Assembly: GCF_024029675.1 (NCBI RefSeq)
Contig: NZ_CP097121.1
Span: forward strand, 496,001-560,000
Origin: Fructilactobacillus carniphilus
GTDB lineage: Bacteria > Bacillota > Bacilli > Lactobacillales > Lactobacillaceae
Length of the DNA: 64,000 nt
Direction: 5' to 3'
Shown here one piece after another: positions 17,068 through 26,786 of this stretch. The notes under the pieces are model-generated. The model made no database searches, was not told the origin of the DNA, and was given only the letters and a program-made list of their open reading frames with translations. Made by a program: the position numbers and the translations under genes. Position 1 is the stretch's first letter, and each line of letters opens with the position of its first letter.

Positions 17068-17814
17068 TTATTCTTCTTCAATTTTTACTTCAGCTAATAA
17101 CTCTTTCGCTCGCGGCGAAAGTTGCTGATGATCAATTAAATCCGGCCGATGCAAATAGGTTTTGCGTAATGACTCCTTCAAACGCCAATCAGCAATCTTT
17201 TGGTGGTCTCCGTTCGTTAAAACAGCGGGAACATCTGCACCACGAAAATTAGCGGGACGTGTGTATTGAGGAGCTTCTAGTAATCCTGTAGAAAAGGAAT
17301 CATCTACCGCGGATTCATCGTTACCAAGGACGCCGGGGATCAACCGTGACAAGGCATCAATCATGACCAGCGTTGGCAACTCGCCTCCAGTCAGCACATA
17401 ATCACCAATTGAATACTCATCGGTGACGACCGCCTTCACCCGCTCGTCAAAGCCCTCATAGTGTCCGCAAATAAAGGTTAAATGATCTGCTTGCGCTAAA
17501 TCGGCGGCCGCTTGCTCGTCAAATCTCTTCCCAGCTGGATCAGTTAAAATAACTCGTCCGGCTGAAAGTCCCTCTGCTTGGGCTTGTTGTTGCGTATACG
17601 CGACGGCATCAACGATTGGTTGCGCCTGCAGGAGCATTCCCGCCCCGCCTCCATACGGAGTATCATCAACGTTATGGTGTTTATTCTCAGAAAAATCACG
17701 AAAATTAGTGACGCTCACCTCTAAAAGGTGCTTTTCTAAGGCTTTCCCTAAAATGGAATCGTGCAGCGGTCCGCTGATGGTTTGAGGAAATAAACTTAAC
17801 ACGTCAATTTTCAT
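17068..17814 (-). CDS. trmD: tRNA (guanine-37-N1)-methyltransferase
   Basis: 248 residues. It methylates G37 next to the anticodon with S-adenosylmethionine and prevents frameshifting. The N-terminus [20 protein letters not shown] and the trefoil-knot segment [10 protein letters not shown]...[11 protein letters not shown] are family signatures. The ATG directly follows the rimM stop codon with GGAGG inside the rimM end, so the two are translationally coupled. Confidence 0.97.
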   Translation of the reverse strand: MKIDVLSLFPQTISGPLHDSILGKALEKHLLEVSVTNFRDFSENKHHNVDDTPYGGGAGMLLQAQPIVDAVAYTQQQAQAEGLSAGRVILTDPAGKRFDEQAAADLAQADHLTFICGHYEGFDERVKAVVTDEYSIGDYVLTGGELPTLVMIDALSRLIPGVLGNDESAVDDSFSTGLLEAPQYTRPANFRGADVPAVLTNGDHQKIADWRLKESLRKTYLHRPDLIDHQQLSPRAKELLAEVKIEEE

Positions 17815-18330
17815 CTATTCCAAGCCCTCCAGCAGTTCCACCGTTACGACCTGATGCTCTAAATCAACCTGCTTAATCACTTCATCAATTTTAGGCAGCA
17901 ATAAATCAGGTTGGTTGTTACGCTTGACCACCCAGACGTCGTTTGGACCTAAATCCATGATGTCTTTAATTGTGCCTAATTCGCGTCCCGTTTCATCAAC
18001 CACGCGTAAGCCAAGGATTTGACTGTAGTAGTATTCACCAGGCTGTAAAAGAGCCTCAGTTTGTTTAGCAGCATCAATTTTTAACGTAGACGGCTTTAAG
18101 TATTCCACGTCATTAATGGACGGATGATCTTTAAAGTGCAACAAAATAAAATTTTTGTGCTTCCGGGCCTGATCAATTTCTAGTTCGACCATCGGGCCGT
18201 TTTTAGGAAAGGCGTAGACGGTTTCGCCCGGTTGAAAGCGCACTTCCGGAAAATCAGTTTGGGGTAAAACCCGAACTTCACCCTTTACTCCTTGTGTATT
18301 GACGAGCGTTCCAATCTCTAAGTAATCCAT
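17815..18330 (-). CDS. rimM: 16S rRNA processing protein RimM
   Basis: 171 residues, normal length. RimM binds S19 and helps mature the 30S head. The N-terminal beta-barrel begins YLEIGTLVNTQGVKGEVRV. A C-terminal PRC-barrel contains LGTIKDIMDLGPNDVWVV and LLPKIDEVI. A terminator lies between khpA and rimM, so part of the transcription from rpsP may stop before it. AAAGGA precedes the start. Confidence 0.96.
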   Translation of the reverse strand: MDYLEIGTLVNTQGVKGEVRVLPQTDFPEVRFQPGETVYAFPKNGPMVELEIDQARKHKNFILLHFKDHPSINDVEYLKPSTLKIDAAKQTEALLQPGEYYYSQILGLRVVDETGRELGTIKDIMDLGPNDVWVVKRNNQPDLLLPKIDEVIKQVDLEHQVVTVELLEGLE

Positions 18331-18361
18331 ATTTAAGTAATTCCTTTAATTCTAATTTATG

Positions 18362-18402
18362 CTAAAAAAACTCCTAAATAAAACTGGGTTTTATCTAAGA
18401 GT
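18362..18402 (-). terminator. Terminator-like hairpin between khpA and rimM
   Basis: Minus strand: AACTCTTAGATAAAAC pairs with GTTTTATTTAGGAGTT (a few mismatches), followed by T7. It probably attenuates readthrough from rpsP-khpA into rimM-trmD. Confidence 0.7.
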
Positions 18403-18408
18403 TCTTTT

Positions 18409-18654
18409 CTATTTACCGTCATCAATAATTAACTTAACTCGCTTGTGATCAGGAACGTGAATGCTATACACAATGGCACGAATGGTTTGTGCCACGCGGC
18501 CTCGTTTACCAATCACCCGGCCCACATCTTGGGGATTCGGAGTCAAAATATATTCATGAAATTCAGCGGTTTCTCGATGATCAATTTTGATGTCATCGGG
18601 AAACTTTACTAACGGTTTAATGATGGTTGTGATGAGATTGTCAAAGTTTACCAT
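18409..18654 (-). CDS. khpA: KH-domain RNA-binding protein KhpA
   Basis: 81 residues, family length. A single KH domain with the GxxG loop in VGRVIGKRGR (residues about 44-53). KhpA pairs with KhpB in related bacteria and binds many RNAs, affecting cell-size control. The gene sits 8 nt after rpsP, the conserved location. In streptococci the KhpA/KhpB system is connected to a PASTA kinase, which is missing from its usual site in this window. Confidence 0.95.
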   Translation of the reverse strand: MVNFDNLITTIIKPLVKFPDDIKIDHRETAEFHEYILTPNPQDVGRVIGKRGRVAQTIRAIVYSIHVPDHKRVKLIIDDGK

Positions 18655-18662
18655 GATCAGCC

Positions 18663-18944
18663 TTATTTTTGCTTGTTAGCTAATTTAGCTTCATGCAACT
18701 TCTTCATGATGCCGGCTCTTGACAAAATGTTGCGAACTGTATCAGAAGGCTTGGCACCCTTTTGCAACCAATCCAAAATTGTTTCTTCTTCTAAAGTTAC
18801 TTGGTTTTCTTGAATTAATGGGTTGTAAGTTCCCACGTTTTCAATGTAACGACCATCACGAGGGCTTCGTGAATCAGCAACTACGATTCGATAAAATGGA
18901 TTTTTCTTGGAACCCATTCGTTTCAAACGAATTTTAACAGACAT
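18663..18944 (-). CDS. rpsP: 30S ribosomal protein S16
   Basis: 93 residues. The start [25 protein letters not shown] is the S16 signature, and [12 protein letters not shown] near residue 70 is also conserved. GAGGAGG lies upstream. It begins the rpsP-khpA-(rimM-trmD) unit from a strong promoter just downstream of ffh. Confidence 0.98.
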   Translation of the reverse strand: MSVKIRLKRMGSKKNPFYRIVVADSRSPRDGRYIENVGTYNPLIQENQVTLEEETILDWLQKGAKPSDTVRNILSRAGIMKKLHEAKLANKQK

Positions 18945-18978
18945 AATGACACCTCCTCAAGTTTTCTTAACGGTCTCT

Positions 18979-19007
18979 ATCTTACCAAGAATAAAAAGTA
19001 ATGTAAA
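18979..19007 (-). promoter_or_regulatory. Promoter of rpsP-khpA
   Basis: TTTACA, 17 bp, TAAGAT on the minus strand, in the ffh-rpsP gap, about 35 nt before the rpsP ATG. This is a near-consensus housekeeping promoter. Confidence 0.75.
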
Positions 19008-19026
19008 GGGTTTTTTCTTTACACTC

Positions 19027-20472
19027 TTACTTTTTCCGTTTTTTCAAACGTTTCCGCTTATTCTTTTTCATCTTACGGCTCATCCGTTTCATGGCAAGGT
19101 TGGAAAGCTTACCGCCCATGCCACCGCCACCCATGCCAGCAGCCTGCATCATGTTTTCCATTCCAGCCATGTTCCCGTTTGAGACTTGGTTCATCATTTT
19201 CTTCATTTGATCAAACTGCTTGATCATCCGGTTCACACTTTGAATCGGTTGCGCCGAACCACGGGCGATTCGACGGCGTCTAGATGGGTTTAGAACCTCT
19301 GGATTTTCCCGTTCCTCGTCCGTCATGGAGTAAATCATAGCCTTAATGCGTTCCAAGTCCTTGGGATCCATTTCAACGTTTTTAAGCGCCGGGTTGTTGG
19401 CCATTCCCGGAATCATCGCCATGATGTCCTTTAACGGACCCATGTTTTGAATTTGTTGTAACTGATCCAGGAAATCATCAAAGTTAAAGGAATTTTCGCG
19501 CATCTTTTCGGCGAGTTCCTGCGCCTTTTGTTCATCCACGTTTTTCTGGGTCTTTTCAACTAAGGAGAGCACGTCTCCCATTCCCAGGATTCGGGAGGCC
19601 ATTCGATCGGGATGAAAGACATCCAAATCGTCCATCTTTTCACCCTGACCGGTAAAGAGGATTGGTTTCCCGGTCACAGCCTTAATGGATAGGGCCGCCC
19701 CACCCCGGGTATCCCCATCTAACTTGGTTAAGACGACTCCGGTGATATCCAGGTCATCGTTAAAACCTTCAGCCGTTTCGACCGCGTTTTGTCCGGTCAT
19801 GGCATCTACAACCAGCAAAATGTCAGTTGGTTTGGCGACTTCCTTAATTTGTTCCAACTCATGCATTAACTTTTCGTCAATTTGCAGCCGTCCGGCCGTA
19901 TCGATAAAGACGTAATCGTTATGATTTTCGCGAGCTTGATCCAGTCCATCCTTAACAATTTGAACGGGATCAACGTCGGTGCCTTCCGAAAAGACCGGGA
20001 CGTCAATTTGCTTTCCCACTTGTTCTAACTGGTCAATGGCCGCCGGACGATAAACGTCAGCCGCAATTAGCAACGGTCGTGCATTATCATCCTTTTTCAA
20101 ACGATGAGCTAGTTTCCCCACCGTCGTCGTTTTCCCGGCCCCTTGAAGTCCGACCATCATAATGATTGTGGGAATCTTAGGGGCCTTTTTCAGTTCGGTG
20201 GCTGAACCACCCATCATTTCAGTTAATTCATCGTCAACAATCTTAACGATTTGTTGCCCCGGGTTCAGGCCTTCGAGCACCTTTTCCCCATTGGCTTTTT
20301 CTTGCACTTGCTTAACAAAATTACGCACCACCGTAAAATTAACGTCGGCATCTAGCAGGGCCAGCCGAATCTCGCGCATGGTACTGCGTAAATCGGCTTC
20401 ACTAATCTGGCCCTTTCCCCGTAAATTACGAAACGCATTTTGTAATTTTTCTGATAAACCTTCGAATGCCAT
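19027..20472 (-). CDS. ffh: Signal recognition particle protein Ffh (SRP54)
   Basis: 481 residues. The NG GTPase has GLQGAGKTTT at 108-117, DTAGR and TKLDGD motifs. The methionine-rich C-terminal M domain binds 4.5S RNA and signal peptides, and ends in a basic tail. It works with FtsY, encoded two genes upstream, to deliver ribosomes to the Sec translocon. AAAGGAG precedes the ATG. It follows ylxM by 10 nt. Confidence 0.97.
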   Translation of the reverse strand: MAFEGLSEKLQNAFRNLRGKGQISEADLRSTMREIRLALLDADVNFTVVRNFVKQVQEKANGEKVLEGLNPGQQIVKIVDDELTEMMGGSATELKKAPKIPTIIMMVGLQGAGKTTTVGKLAHRLKKDDNARPLLIAADVYRPAAIDQLEQVGKQIDVPVFSEGTDVDPVQIVKDGLDQARENHNDYVFIDTAGRLQIDEKLMHELEQIKEVAKPTDILLVVDAMTGQNAVETAEGFNDDLDITGVVLTKLDGDTRGGAALSIKAVTGKPILFTGQGEKMDDLDVFHPDRMASRILGMGDVLSLVEKTQKNVDEQKAQELAEKMRENSFNFDDFLDQLQQIQNMGPLKDIMAMIPGMANNPALKNVEMDPKDLERIKAMIYSMTDEERENPEVLNPSRRRRIARGSAQPIQSVNRMIKQFDQMKKMMNQVSNGNMAGMENMMQAAGMGGGGMGGKLSNLAMKRMSRKMKKNKRKRLKKRKK

Positions 20473-20482
20473 GTGTACTCCT

Positions 20483-20842
20483 TTAGTTTTCTTCTAGTTG
20501 CTCTAACCGGTTCATTAACTCGTTTAATTGCACATCATCCGCATGTTTAGTGTGCACGACCTGCGCTAATTGATCAATCAGCTGATTGCGCGCCACAAAT
20601 TTTTGATACAAACCCATCCGCTCTTCGTACCGCTCTAGGGTCAGCTCGGTTCGACGGATATTATCATACACCGCTTGCCGACTCACGTTAAAATTCTCAG
20701 AAATCTCACCCAGTGATAGGTCGTCAGCATAGTACTGGCGAATGTAATCAGCCTGTTTGGGCGTCAATAAGCTGCCGTAAAAATCAAACAACGCGTTAAT
20801 CCGGTTATCCTTAGCTAGTTTAGCATTAAAATCAGTTTCCAT
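20483..20842 (-). CDS. ylxM: YlxM/p13-like helix-turn-helix protein
   Basis: 119 residues. The N-terminal region has the sigma-70 region 4-like HTH LSLGEISENFNVSRQAVYDNIRR (about 45-67), diagnostic of the YlxM family, which lies beside ffh in most Bacillota and is linked to SRP assembly. It sits between ftsY (2 nt) and ffh (10 nt), so the three form one SRP unit. AAGGA precedes the ATG. Confidence 0.93.
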   Translation of the reverse strand: METDFNAKLAKDNRINALFDFYGSLLTPKQADYIRQYYADDLSLGEISENFNVSRQAVYDNIRRTELTLERYEERMGLYQKFVARNQLIDQLAQVVHTKHADDVQLNELMNRLEQLEEN

Positions 20843-20844
20843 GG

Positions 20845-22176
20845 TTATTCCTTAATGAGGCCTTTAAAGAGCCCATACACAAATTCTTCCGGATTAAAGG
20901 TCTGGAGGTCATTAACCCCTTCCCCTAATCCAACGTACTTCACGGGAATCCCCAAGTCTTGCTTAATGGCTAGGACAATTCCACCCTTGGCCGTTCCGTC
21001 AAGCTTGGTCAAGACAATTCCGGTAATGTCTGCTACATCCCGAAAGAGCTTTGCCTGAGTTAAGGCATTTTGTCCGACCGTCGCATCAATTACCAAGAGG
21101 ACTTCTTGCGGTGCCCCTGGAATCTCTCGATGGATGATTTTATTCATCTTTTCCAGCTCTTTCATCAGGTTAACCTTGTTTTGTAACCGTCCCGCCGTAT
21201 CAACTAACAAGATGTCGTAATCTTCGTCTTTAGCTCGTTTTACCGCGTCAAAGACTACCGAAGCGGGATCACTACCTTCCGGTTTTTGCACGATATCCAC
21301 CTGATCGCGGCGCGCCCATTCAGCTAGCTGTTCAATGGCTCCCGCCCGGAACGTATCAGCCGCAGCCACTAACACTTTTTCCCCTTCCGAACGATACTGG
21401 TTCGCCAGTTTTCCAATCGTGGTGGTCTTACCAGCCCCATTAACCCCAATCATCAAGATTACGGTCGTCCCGTCCGGATTTTGTTGCAGTTCCATTGATT
21501 GTTGGTCCGGCACATCATAAATTTCGACTAATTTTTGGACGATGAAGTTTTGAACTTCATTGCGCTTTTTAATGTTGTTTAACCGCACGGCATCGCGAAG
21601 TTGATCACTAATCTCGGTTGCCGTATTAACTCCCACGTCAGCTTGGATTAGGGTATCCTCTAAATCATCAAAAAAGTCTTCATCCACCGACCGGAAGTTG
21701 GCAAACAGACGGTTTAAACTTTGACCAAAGGAAGACCGTGATTTCGACAACCCGTGTTCATACTTTTGTTCTGCTGCTTGCGGAGTTTGTTGCCCCAGTT
21801 GTTCTGGTTCCTCGGAATGCTTAGATGTAGCTACTTCGTCTGTAGCAGCAATTGCTGATTCTGACTCAATTTTCTCCGCGGAAGCTGCCGTTTCAGACGC
21901 AGTTTCCGTTGTACTTTCCGCAGTAGTGGATTCCGATTCCGTTGCAGTTGAGGCTTCGTTTGCCTGCGAGCTAGCACTTTCACTTGCAGAAGCGATTGCA
22001 GTTTCCGTACTAGCCGTTGATTGCTCTGTGCTAACAGCTGCCGTTGTTTCTGATTGCGCGGCATCAGATTCAGCTGTCTGGGATTGTTCTGCGGAAATTG
22101 ATTCAGAACCATCAACTTGCTCCGGCTGTTCGTGCTCGTTCTGATTTTTTCGTTTAAAAATGTCAAATAATCCCAT
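20845..22176 (-). CDS. ftsY: SRP receptor FtsY with a long acidic Ser/Thr/Glu-rich N-terminal extension
   Basis: 443 residues. The C-terminal NG domain (from about residue 145) has GVNGAGKTTT at 244-253, DTAGR and TKLDGTAKGG. Residues 12-135 are a low-complexity acidic A domain rich in S, T, E and A; membrane binding probably uses this region and the basic [10 protein letters not shown] start. It overlaps the smc end by 14 nt. AAAGGAG lies before the ATG. It docks the Ffh-ribosome complex at the membrane. Confidence 0.96.
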   Translation of the reverse strand: MGLFDIFKRKNQNEHEQPEQVDGSESISAEQSQTAESDAAQSETTAAVSTEQSTASTETAIASASESASSQANEASTATESESTTAESTTETASETAASAEKIESESAIAATDEVATSKHSEEPEQLGQQTPQAAEQKYEHGLSKSRSSFGQSLNRLFANFRSVDEDFFDDLEDTLIQADVGVNTATEISDQLRDAVRLNNIKKRNEVQNFIVQKLVEIYDVPDQQSMELQQNPDGTTVILMIGVNGAGKTTTIGKLANQYRSEGEKVLVAAADTFRAGAIEQLAEWARRDQVDIVQKPEGSDPASVVFDAVKRAKDEDYDILLVDTAGRLQNKVNLMKELEKMNKIIHREIPGAPQEVLLVIDATVGQNALTQAKLFRDVADITGIVLTKLDGTAKGGIVLAIKQDLGIPVKYVGLGEGVNDLQTFNPEEFVYGLFKGLIKE

Positions 22177-25100
22177 CGTTATGTCTCCTTTGTTGGGTAT
22201 CTTCTAAGTTAACGGATACTAACTTTGAAACTCCAGAATCCTGCATGGTAATCCCTACCAATTGGTCTGCATAAACCATGGTTTCCTTTCGGTGGGTAAT
22301 CACAATAAACTGAGTTTGTTTTTTCAATTTTTGCATGTAACGAGCAAAGCGGTCCACGTTCGCTGGATCAAGCGCGGATTCTGCTTCATCTAAAATCACG
22401 AACGGTACTGGCTTCACCTGCAAGACCGCAAACAATAAAGCTAAGGCCGTTAAAGCCTTTTCTCCACCAGATAACAAACTCAAATCCCGATACCGTTTTC
22501 CTGGTGGTTTCACAAGAATGTCAATTCCCGTCGTCAATAAGTGATGGGGATCCGCTAGTTTTAGCTTAGCTTCTCCACCACCAAAAATATGCCGAAAGAC
22601 TTCAGTAAAAGCGGAAGCCACCTCGTTAAAAGTCGTTTGAAACCGTTCTTTCACCGTTTGATCCATCTGATTCATAATCGTTAACAACTGGGTTTTTGCA
22701 GCTAAGAGGTCGTCTAATTGTCCGTTCACAAAGTCTGAGCGCGTTTTTAATTCATCATAAGCAGCAATGGCACCCACGTTGACGGGACCAAGCGCCGTTA
22801 TTTTGGTTTGAACCTGGTCCAATTCTTGTTGCAGGCTGGTTTCATCTAACTCAAGAACCTGCAATTCCTGGTTCGCACTATCCTGTAAGGATTGCAATTC
22901 TACCTGAACATCAGTTAGATGTTGCTGTTGAATCTTGCCGTCGGCTTGAAGTTCATGAGCTTGTTGTTGGACCTTTGTCAAAGCTTGTTGTTGCTCTGTA
23001 ATTTCACTTTCCAACGTCTCAGCCCTGGATCTCCCCGTCGTGATTTGCTGTTTAATTTCCTGTAACTCTTGTTGTTGTTTCTCAATCTGACTTTGGAGTT
23101 CAGCAGGGTCAATGGTTACGTCTGGTTGTAATTCAGCTAACTCTTGTTGCACTTGAGTCAGTTGTTGTTGTAACCGTACTTCAGCATCCTGTTCGGTTCG
23201 CAGCTGTTCCGTTACCTGATGAACTTGATTGCGCTCCTGTTTCAGTCTTTCCCGAATCTGACTCTCCTGCTGTTGCTGTTTCATCAAAACGGACTGACTT
23301 TGTTGCTGTTGTTGCTTATGGGTTTGGATTGCTTGTTTCAAGCGCTTGACAGTTGCTTGATTCTGATCTAACTCAGCTTGAGTTTGGGCAATAGCTTGCG
23401 AATCGACTGGCATTTGCTGATCATCTGCAAAATTCAGTTTTAACTGCAGTCGAGTCGCCTCCTGTTCTCGTTTTTGTTGTTCTAATTGTTCCGTTAATTG
23501 CGCAACTTGTTGCTGCTGCATCTTTAACTCCGCAGTCTGAGTTGATTCTTGTTGATACCATTCGTCCCGTTTAGTTTGAGCGGTTTGCCCTGCTTGCTTA
23601 ATTTCTGCTAGCCGTTGTTCCTGTTGTTTTAACTGTCGTTGTAACTGGGTTTTCCGTTGCGTTAGCTGGTCTAATCGTTGGCGTTGCCGCAAGATTCCAC
23701 TTTCATCCCGTTGGTTTCTTCCTCCGGTAATGGATCCCCCTGCATTAACCACCTCTCCGGTTAACGTTACAATTTTAACCCGGCGTTGAACCAGTTGACT
23801 AATTGCCGTGGCATGCTCCAAATTATCTGCAATAATCACGTTTCCCAACAAATGAACTTTAACCCGTTTCATTTTGGCCGGCATGGTAACTAAGTCAGCA
23901 GCGACACCTAAAAAACCGGGTTGTTGTTCAGCCATCCGCAGCAAACTGGGATTCACAAATCGTTCATTAATGGCGTCTAGTGGCAATAACGTTACCCGGC
24001 CGAGTTGCCGTTGACTTAAAAAGCGAATGGCCTGCCGGGCATTTTTGACGTTGTCAACTACAATTTGCTGGATGGCACCGCCTAGCGTGGTTTCAATCGC
24101 TTGTAAATAGCGCTCCTCAACCTGCAAGAAATCACCGACTGGTCCTAAAATTCCAGTTAATTCGTCACGATGTTGCAGTAAATTCCGACTGCCCCGGTAC
24201 AAATTATTATGCCCCGTCACCATATTTTGTAAACTATCACATTCGGTCTTAACCGTCTGCAGATCACGAAGTTGTTGATACCAACTTTGTTGTTGCTGTT
24301 CCTGTTGATTAGCCAGCTCATCAACTTGGGCTTGAAACCGTTGTTGCTGTGCTTGTGCTTGCGTAACTTGTTGTTGCAAGTTCTCCACGTCCTGCGTGGC
24401 CGTAGCTAATGCTGCTTCCTGACGAAGTTGTTCTGTTTCTAATTCACGTAGTTGGCGTTGTTTTTCTTGATAGGCCTGTTGTTGTCGTTCCGACAGTTGG
24501 TCTGCCATCCGTAGCTCGTTTTTTTGATTCGTTAACTTTTGCATTAACGCAACGTATTGACTCTGGGCTTGCTCTAATTCAGCTTCTTCTGCATCCACCT
24601 GTTTCAGTTTCTTCGTGGCATCGCTCGCTTCAATTTGCTTAGTTAACGTTTGTAAGCGTTTGTTGGTCGCTTGTTCTGTCGTTTGAGCTACTTGAAGCTG
24701 TTCCGTGAGTTGGGTAATTTTATCTTGCTCCTGTTGCTGCCGTTGCTGGAGTTCAGTGAGCTGGGCTTGCTTAAATTCAAGCTGCTGTTCACGAAGTTTG
24801 GCTTTTCCAGTAGCAGTCTCCAGTTGCTTGGTCGCGGTTAATAATTGCTGCTGCAATTCATCTTGCCGTTGTTCAGCCGTTGTTAGCTGCTGGCGAACCG
24901 TTTGTTTGCGTTCTGTTAACCGTTCTAATTGCTTCGTTACGCGCTGTTGTTCAACCGATTGTGCTTGCAGTTGAGCAGTAGTCAGTCGCTGTTGCTGCCG
25001 GAAATGCTGCTGTTGAGTAACCAACTGGGTATAGCGTAACTGCTCCAAACGAGCCGTGTGTTCTAAGTATTCCTTAGCCGTTGCGCATTGTGCTTTTAAC

Positions 25101-25711
25101 GGCTCTAACTGCTTATTTAGTTCGCGGGCAATGTCTGAGACTCGTTCGACGTTCGCCTGGGTATCAGCTAGTTTCTTTTCCGAATCAGCCTTTTGTTTTT
25201 TATACCGATACACTCCCGCAGCGGTTTCAATTACCGCGCGTCGTTGTTCCCCGTTTCCGGCTAAAATATCATCCACGTTTCCCTGGGAAATGATGGACAA
25301 CGACCCTTCACCTAAGCCAGTATCTAAAAATAGGCGCTGAATATCTCGTAGGAGACATTCTTGATCATTAATTAAATAATTACTCTCACCATTGCGATAG
25401 TATCGTCTGGTGATTTTAACCTCGCTATAATCGGTGTCTAAGTAGTGGTCATGATTTTCAAATTGTAAGCTTACTTCGGCTCGATTCAACGGTCGCCGAT
25501 CATTGGAACCAGAAAAAATTACGTCTTTCATTTTCTGACCACGTAGCTGCTTGGCCGACTGCTCCCCTAAGGCCCACCGAATTGCTTCAATAATGTTACT
25601 TTTTCCGCTTCCGTTGGGACCTACGATGCCCGTTAAACCGTCTTGACAGTCAATGACCGTTCGCTCGGCAAATGATTTAAATCCAGAGATTTGAATTGAC
25701 TGTAACTTCAC
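22163..25711 (-). CDS. smc: Chromosome partition protein SMC
   Basis: 1182 residues, the usual SMC length. Walker [10 protein letters not shown] is at 31-39. Two glutamine-rich coiled coils flank a hinge near 500-670 (glycine-rich [10 protein letters not shown]). The C-terminal head has [14 protein letters not shown] and [10 protein letters not shown]. With ScpA/ScpB, not encoded here, it compacts and segregates DNA. It starts at GTG 25711 with GGGTGA upstream. It lies between rnc and ftsY as in most Bacillota. The coiled coils have unusually many glutamines but show no frameshift. Confidence 0.97.
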   Translation of the reverse strand: MKLQSIQISGFKSFAERTVIDCQDGLTGIVGPNGSGKSNIIEAIRWALGEQSAKQLRGQKMKDVIFSGSNDRRPLNRAEVSLQFENHDHYLDTDYSEVKITRRYYRNGESNYLINDQECLLRDIQRLFLDTGLGEGSLSIISQGNVDDILAGNGEQRRAVIETAAGVYRYKKQKADSEKKLADTQANVERVSDIARELNKQLEPLKAQCATAKEYLEHTARLEQLRYTQLVTQQQHFRQQQRLTTAQLQAQSVEQQRVTKQLERLTERKQTVRQQLTTAEQRQDELQQQLLTATKQLETATGKAKLREQQLEFKQAQLTELQQRQQQEQDKITQLTEQLQVAQTTEQATNKRLQTLTKQIEASDATKKLKQVDAEEAELEQAQSQYVALMQKLTNQKNELRMADQLSERQQQAYQEKQRQLRELETEQLRQEAALATATQDVENLQQQVTQAQAQQQRFQAQVDELANQQEQQQQSWYQQLRDLQTVKTECDSLQNMVTGHNNLYRGSRNLLQHRDELTGILGPVGDFLQVEERYLQAIETTLGGAIQQIVVDNVKNARQAIRFLSQRQLGRVTLLPLDAINERFVNPSLLRMAEQQPGFLGVAADLVTMPAKMKRVKVHLLGNVIIADNLEHATAISQLVQRRVKIVTLTGEVVNAGGSITGGRNQRDESGILRQRQRLDQLTQRKTQLQRQLKQQEQRLAEIKQAGQTAQTKRDEWYQQESTQTAELKMQQQQVAQLTEQLEQQKREQEATRLQLKLNFADDQQMPVDSQAIAQTQAELDQNQATVKRLKQAIQTHKQQQQQSQSVLMKQQQQESQIRERLKQERNQVHQVTEQLRTEQDAEVRLQQQLTQVQQELAELQPDVTIDPAELQSQIEKQQQELQEIKQQITTGRSRAETLESEITEQQQALTKVQQQAHELQADGKIQQQHLTDVQVELQSLQDSANQELQVLELDETSLQQELDQVQTKITALGPVNVGAIAAYDELKTRSDFVNGQLDDLLAAKTQLLTIMNQMDQTVKERFQTTFNEVASAFTEVFRHIFGGGEAKLKLADPHHLLTTGIDILVKPPGKRYRDLSLLSGGEKALTALALLFAVLQVKPVPFVILDEAESALDPANVDRFARYMQKLKKQTQFIVITHRKETMVYADQLVGITMQDSGVSKLVSVNLEDTQQRRHNDGII

Positions 25712-25726
25712 GAACGTTCACCCACT

Positions 25727-26437
25727 TTATTGTAGTTTTTGGTCTTTAATCCCTAGTTTGTCCAACGCAGCCTTGGCCGCTGCTTGTTCAGCACTTTTTT
25801 TCGAATGTCCCTCACCCACGCCTAGTTCTTGGTTATCTACCAAAACGGCAACCTTAAACTGACGGTCGTTATCGGGTCCATCTTCATCTAAGAGTTCGTA
25901 GTTAATGTCGACGGGCCCATTAACTTGAATTGCTTCTTGTAATTCGGTCTTATGATCGAAAAATTCATCAAACCAACCTTCATCAAGCTTAGGGAAAATC
26001 ACTAAGCGACAAAAGTTTTTCACGGTTTCAATTCCTTGATCCAGGTAAACGGCCCCAATAAACGATTCAAAGATGTCACAGAGTAATGAATCGCGATTGC
26101 GGGCGCCCGCCTTTTCTTCCCCTTTTCCCAACCGAATGTATTTGTCAAAGTGACATTCACGAGCAAAGCGGCTAAAACTATGGCGATTAACCATCGCGGC
26201 CCGGAGCCGAGTTAATCGTCCTTGCGGCATTTCTGGATAACGTTTAAAAATGTAATCAGAAACCACTAATTGATAAACCGCATCCCCTAAAAATTCTAGC
26301 CGTTCGTAGAACTTAAGGTCTTCATCCGGATGCTCGTTAACGTAAGAAGCCTGCGTAAAAGCCTCGTCTAATAATGCCTCATTGTTAAATTTAATGTTAT
26401 AATCACTGGCTAATTTGTGATCAAATTCTTTCTGCAA
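25727..26437 (-). CDS. rnc: Ribonuclease III
   Basis: About 236 residues. It cleaves double-stranded RNA, including rRNA precursors. The signature ERLEFLGDAVYQL is near residues 45-57, and the second metal-site region DIFESFIGAVYLD and a C-terminal dsRNA-binding domain (GEGHSKKSAEQAAAKAAL) are clear. I choose TTG 26437, which has GGGAGGA 8 nt upstream. The ATG at 26470 has no ribosome binding site and overlaps a TATAAT box. It ends 15 nt before smc. Confidence 0.95.
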   Translation of the reverse strand: MQKEFDHKLASDYNIKFNNEALLDEAFTQASYVNEHPDEDLKFYERLEFLGDAVYQLVVSDYIFKRYPEMPQGRLTRLRAAMVNRHSFSRFARECHFDKYIRLGKGEEKAGARNRDSLLCDIFESFIGAVYLDQGIETVKNFCRLVIFPKLDEGWFDEFFDHKTELQEAIQVNGPVDINYELLDEDGPDNDRQFKVAVLVDNQELGVGEGHSKKSAEQAAAKAALDKLGIKDQKLQ

Positions 26438-26468
26438 GTGAAGTTCCTCCCGATTGTTTAATGATTCC

Positions 26469-26477
26469 ATTATAGCA
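26469..26477 (-). promoter_or_regulatory. Extended -10 promoter of rnc-smc-ftsY
   Basis: TGCTATAAT on the minus strand, right after the acp terminator and about 30 nt before the chosen TTG start. A perfect extended -10 with a weak -35. Confidence 0.7.
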
Positions 26478-26483
26478 TTAAAC

Positions 26484-26514
26484 GAAAAACCCCATCAGTC
26501 CATGATGGGGTTTC
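26484..26514 (-). terminator. Rho-independent terminator after the acyl carrier protein gene
   Basis: Minus strand: AAACCCCATCA and TGATGGGGTTT pair around a short loop, followed by TTTCG. It separates recG-plsX-acp from the rnc promoter. Confidence 0.85.
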
Positions 26515-26516
26515 AT

Positions 26517-26768
26517 TTATTTTTGCTTTGGCGTGTTTTTAACGATCACGGTCACTAAATCCTGAACCGTATCAATTTGTTCCGCGGCATCGTCTGGAAT
26601 GACATCCCCAAACTCATCCTCAAGCTCAACGATAAAATGGGCCAAGTCCACAAAATCGGCACCTAAATCCCGTTGGAAATTAGTTTCCAAGTTAATTTCA
26701 TCCTTTTTAACTTGAAATTGATCTTCCAGCGTTTGTGCTACCGTTGCAAATACCGTTTGTTCGTCCAT
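26517..26768 (-). CDS. Acyl carrier protein lacking the phosphopantetheine serine
   Basis: 83 residues with a clear ACP fold: the acidic helices DLGADFVDLAHFIVELEDEF and a C-terminal QDLVTVIV. In normal ACP the motif is DSL (or DSV/DSI); here residue 39 is Phe (codon TTT at 26654-26652), one base from TCT (Ser). Such a protein cannot carry 4'-phosphopantetheine at the usual site, so it should not carry acyl chains. It is directly after plsX and before rnc, the usual acpP site. It may be a regulatory or structural variant, or non-functional with a second acp elsewhere. AGGGA precedes the ATG. Confidence 0.88.
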   Translation of the reverse strand: MDEQTVFATVAQTLEDQFQVKKDEINLETNFQRDLGADFVDLAHFIVELEDEFGDVIPDDAAEQIDTVQDLVTVIVKNTPKQK

Positions 26769-26786
26769 GGTAAAATCCCTCCACCG

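Noticed and set aside
21831..22166. 111-codon frame inside ftsY
   Set aside because: A by-product of the low-complexity repeat in the FtsY extension read in a second frame; rich in R, Q and L with no start signal.
24409..25340. Several plus-strand frames opposite smc
   Set aside because: Serine/cysteine/valine-rich shadows of CAG/TTG-rich coiled-coil codons; no ribosome binding sites.
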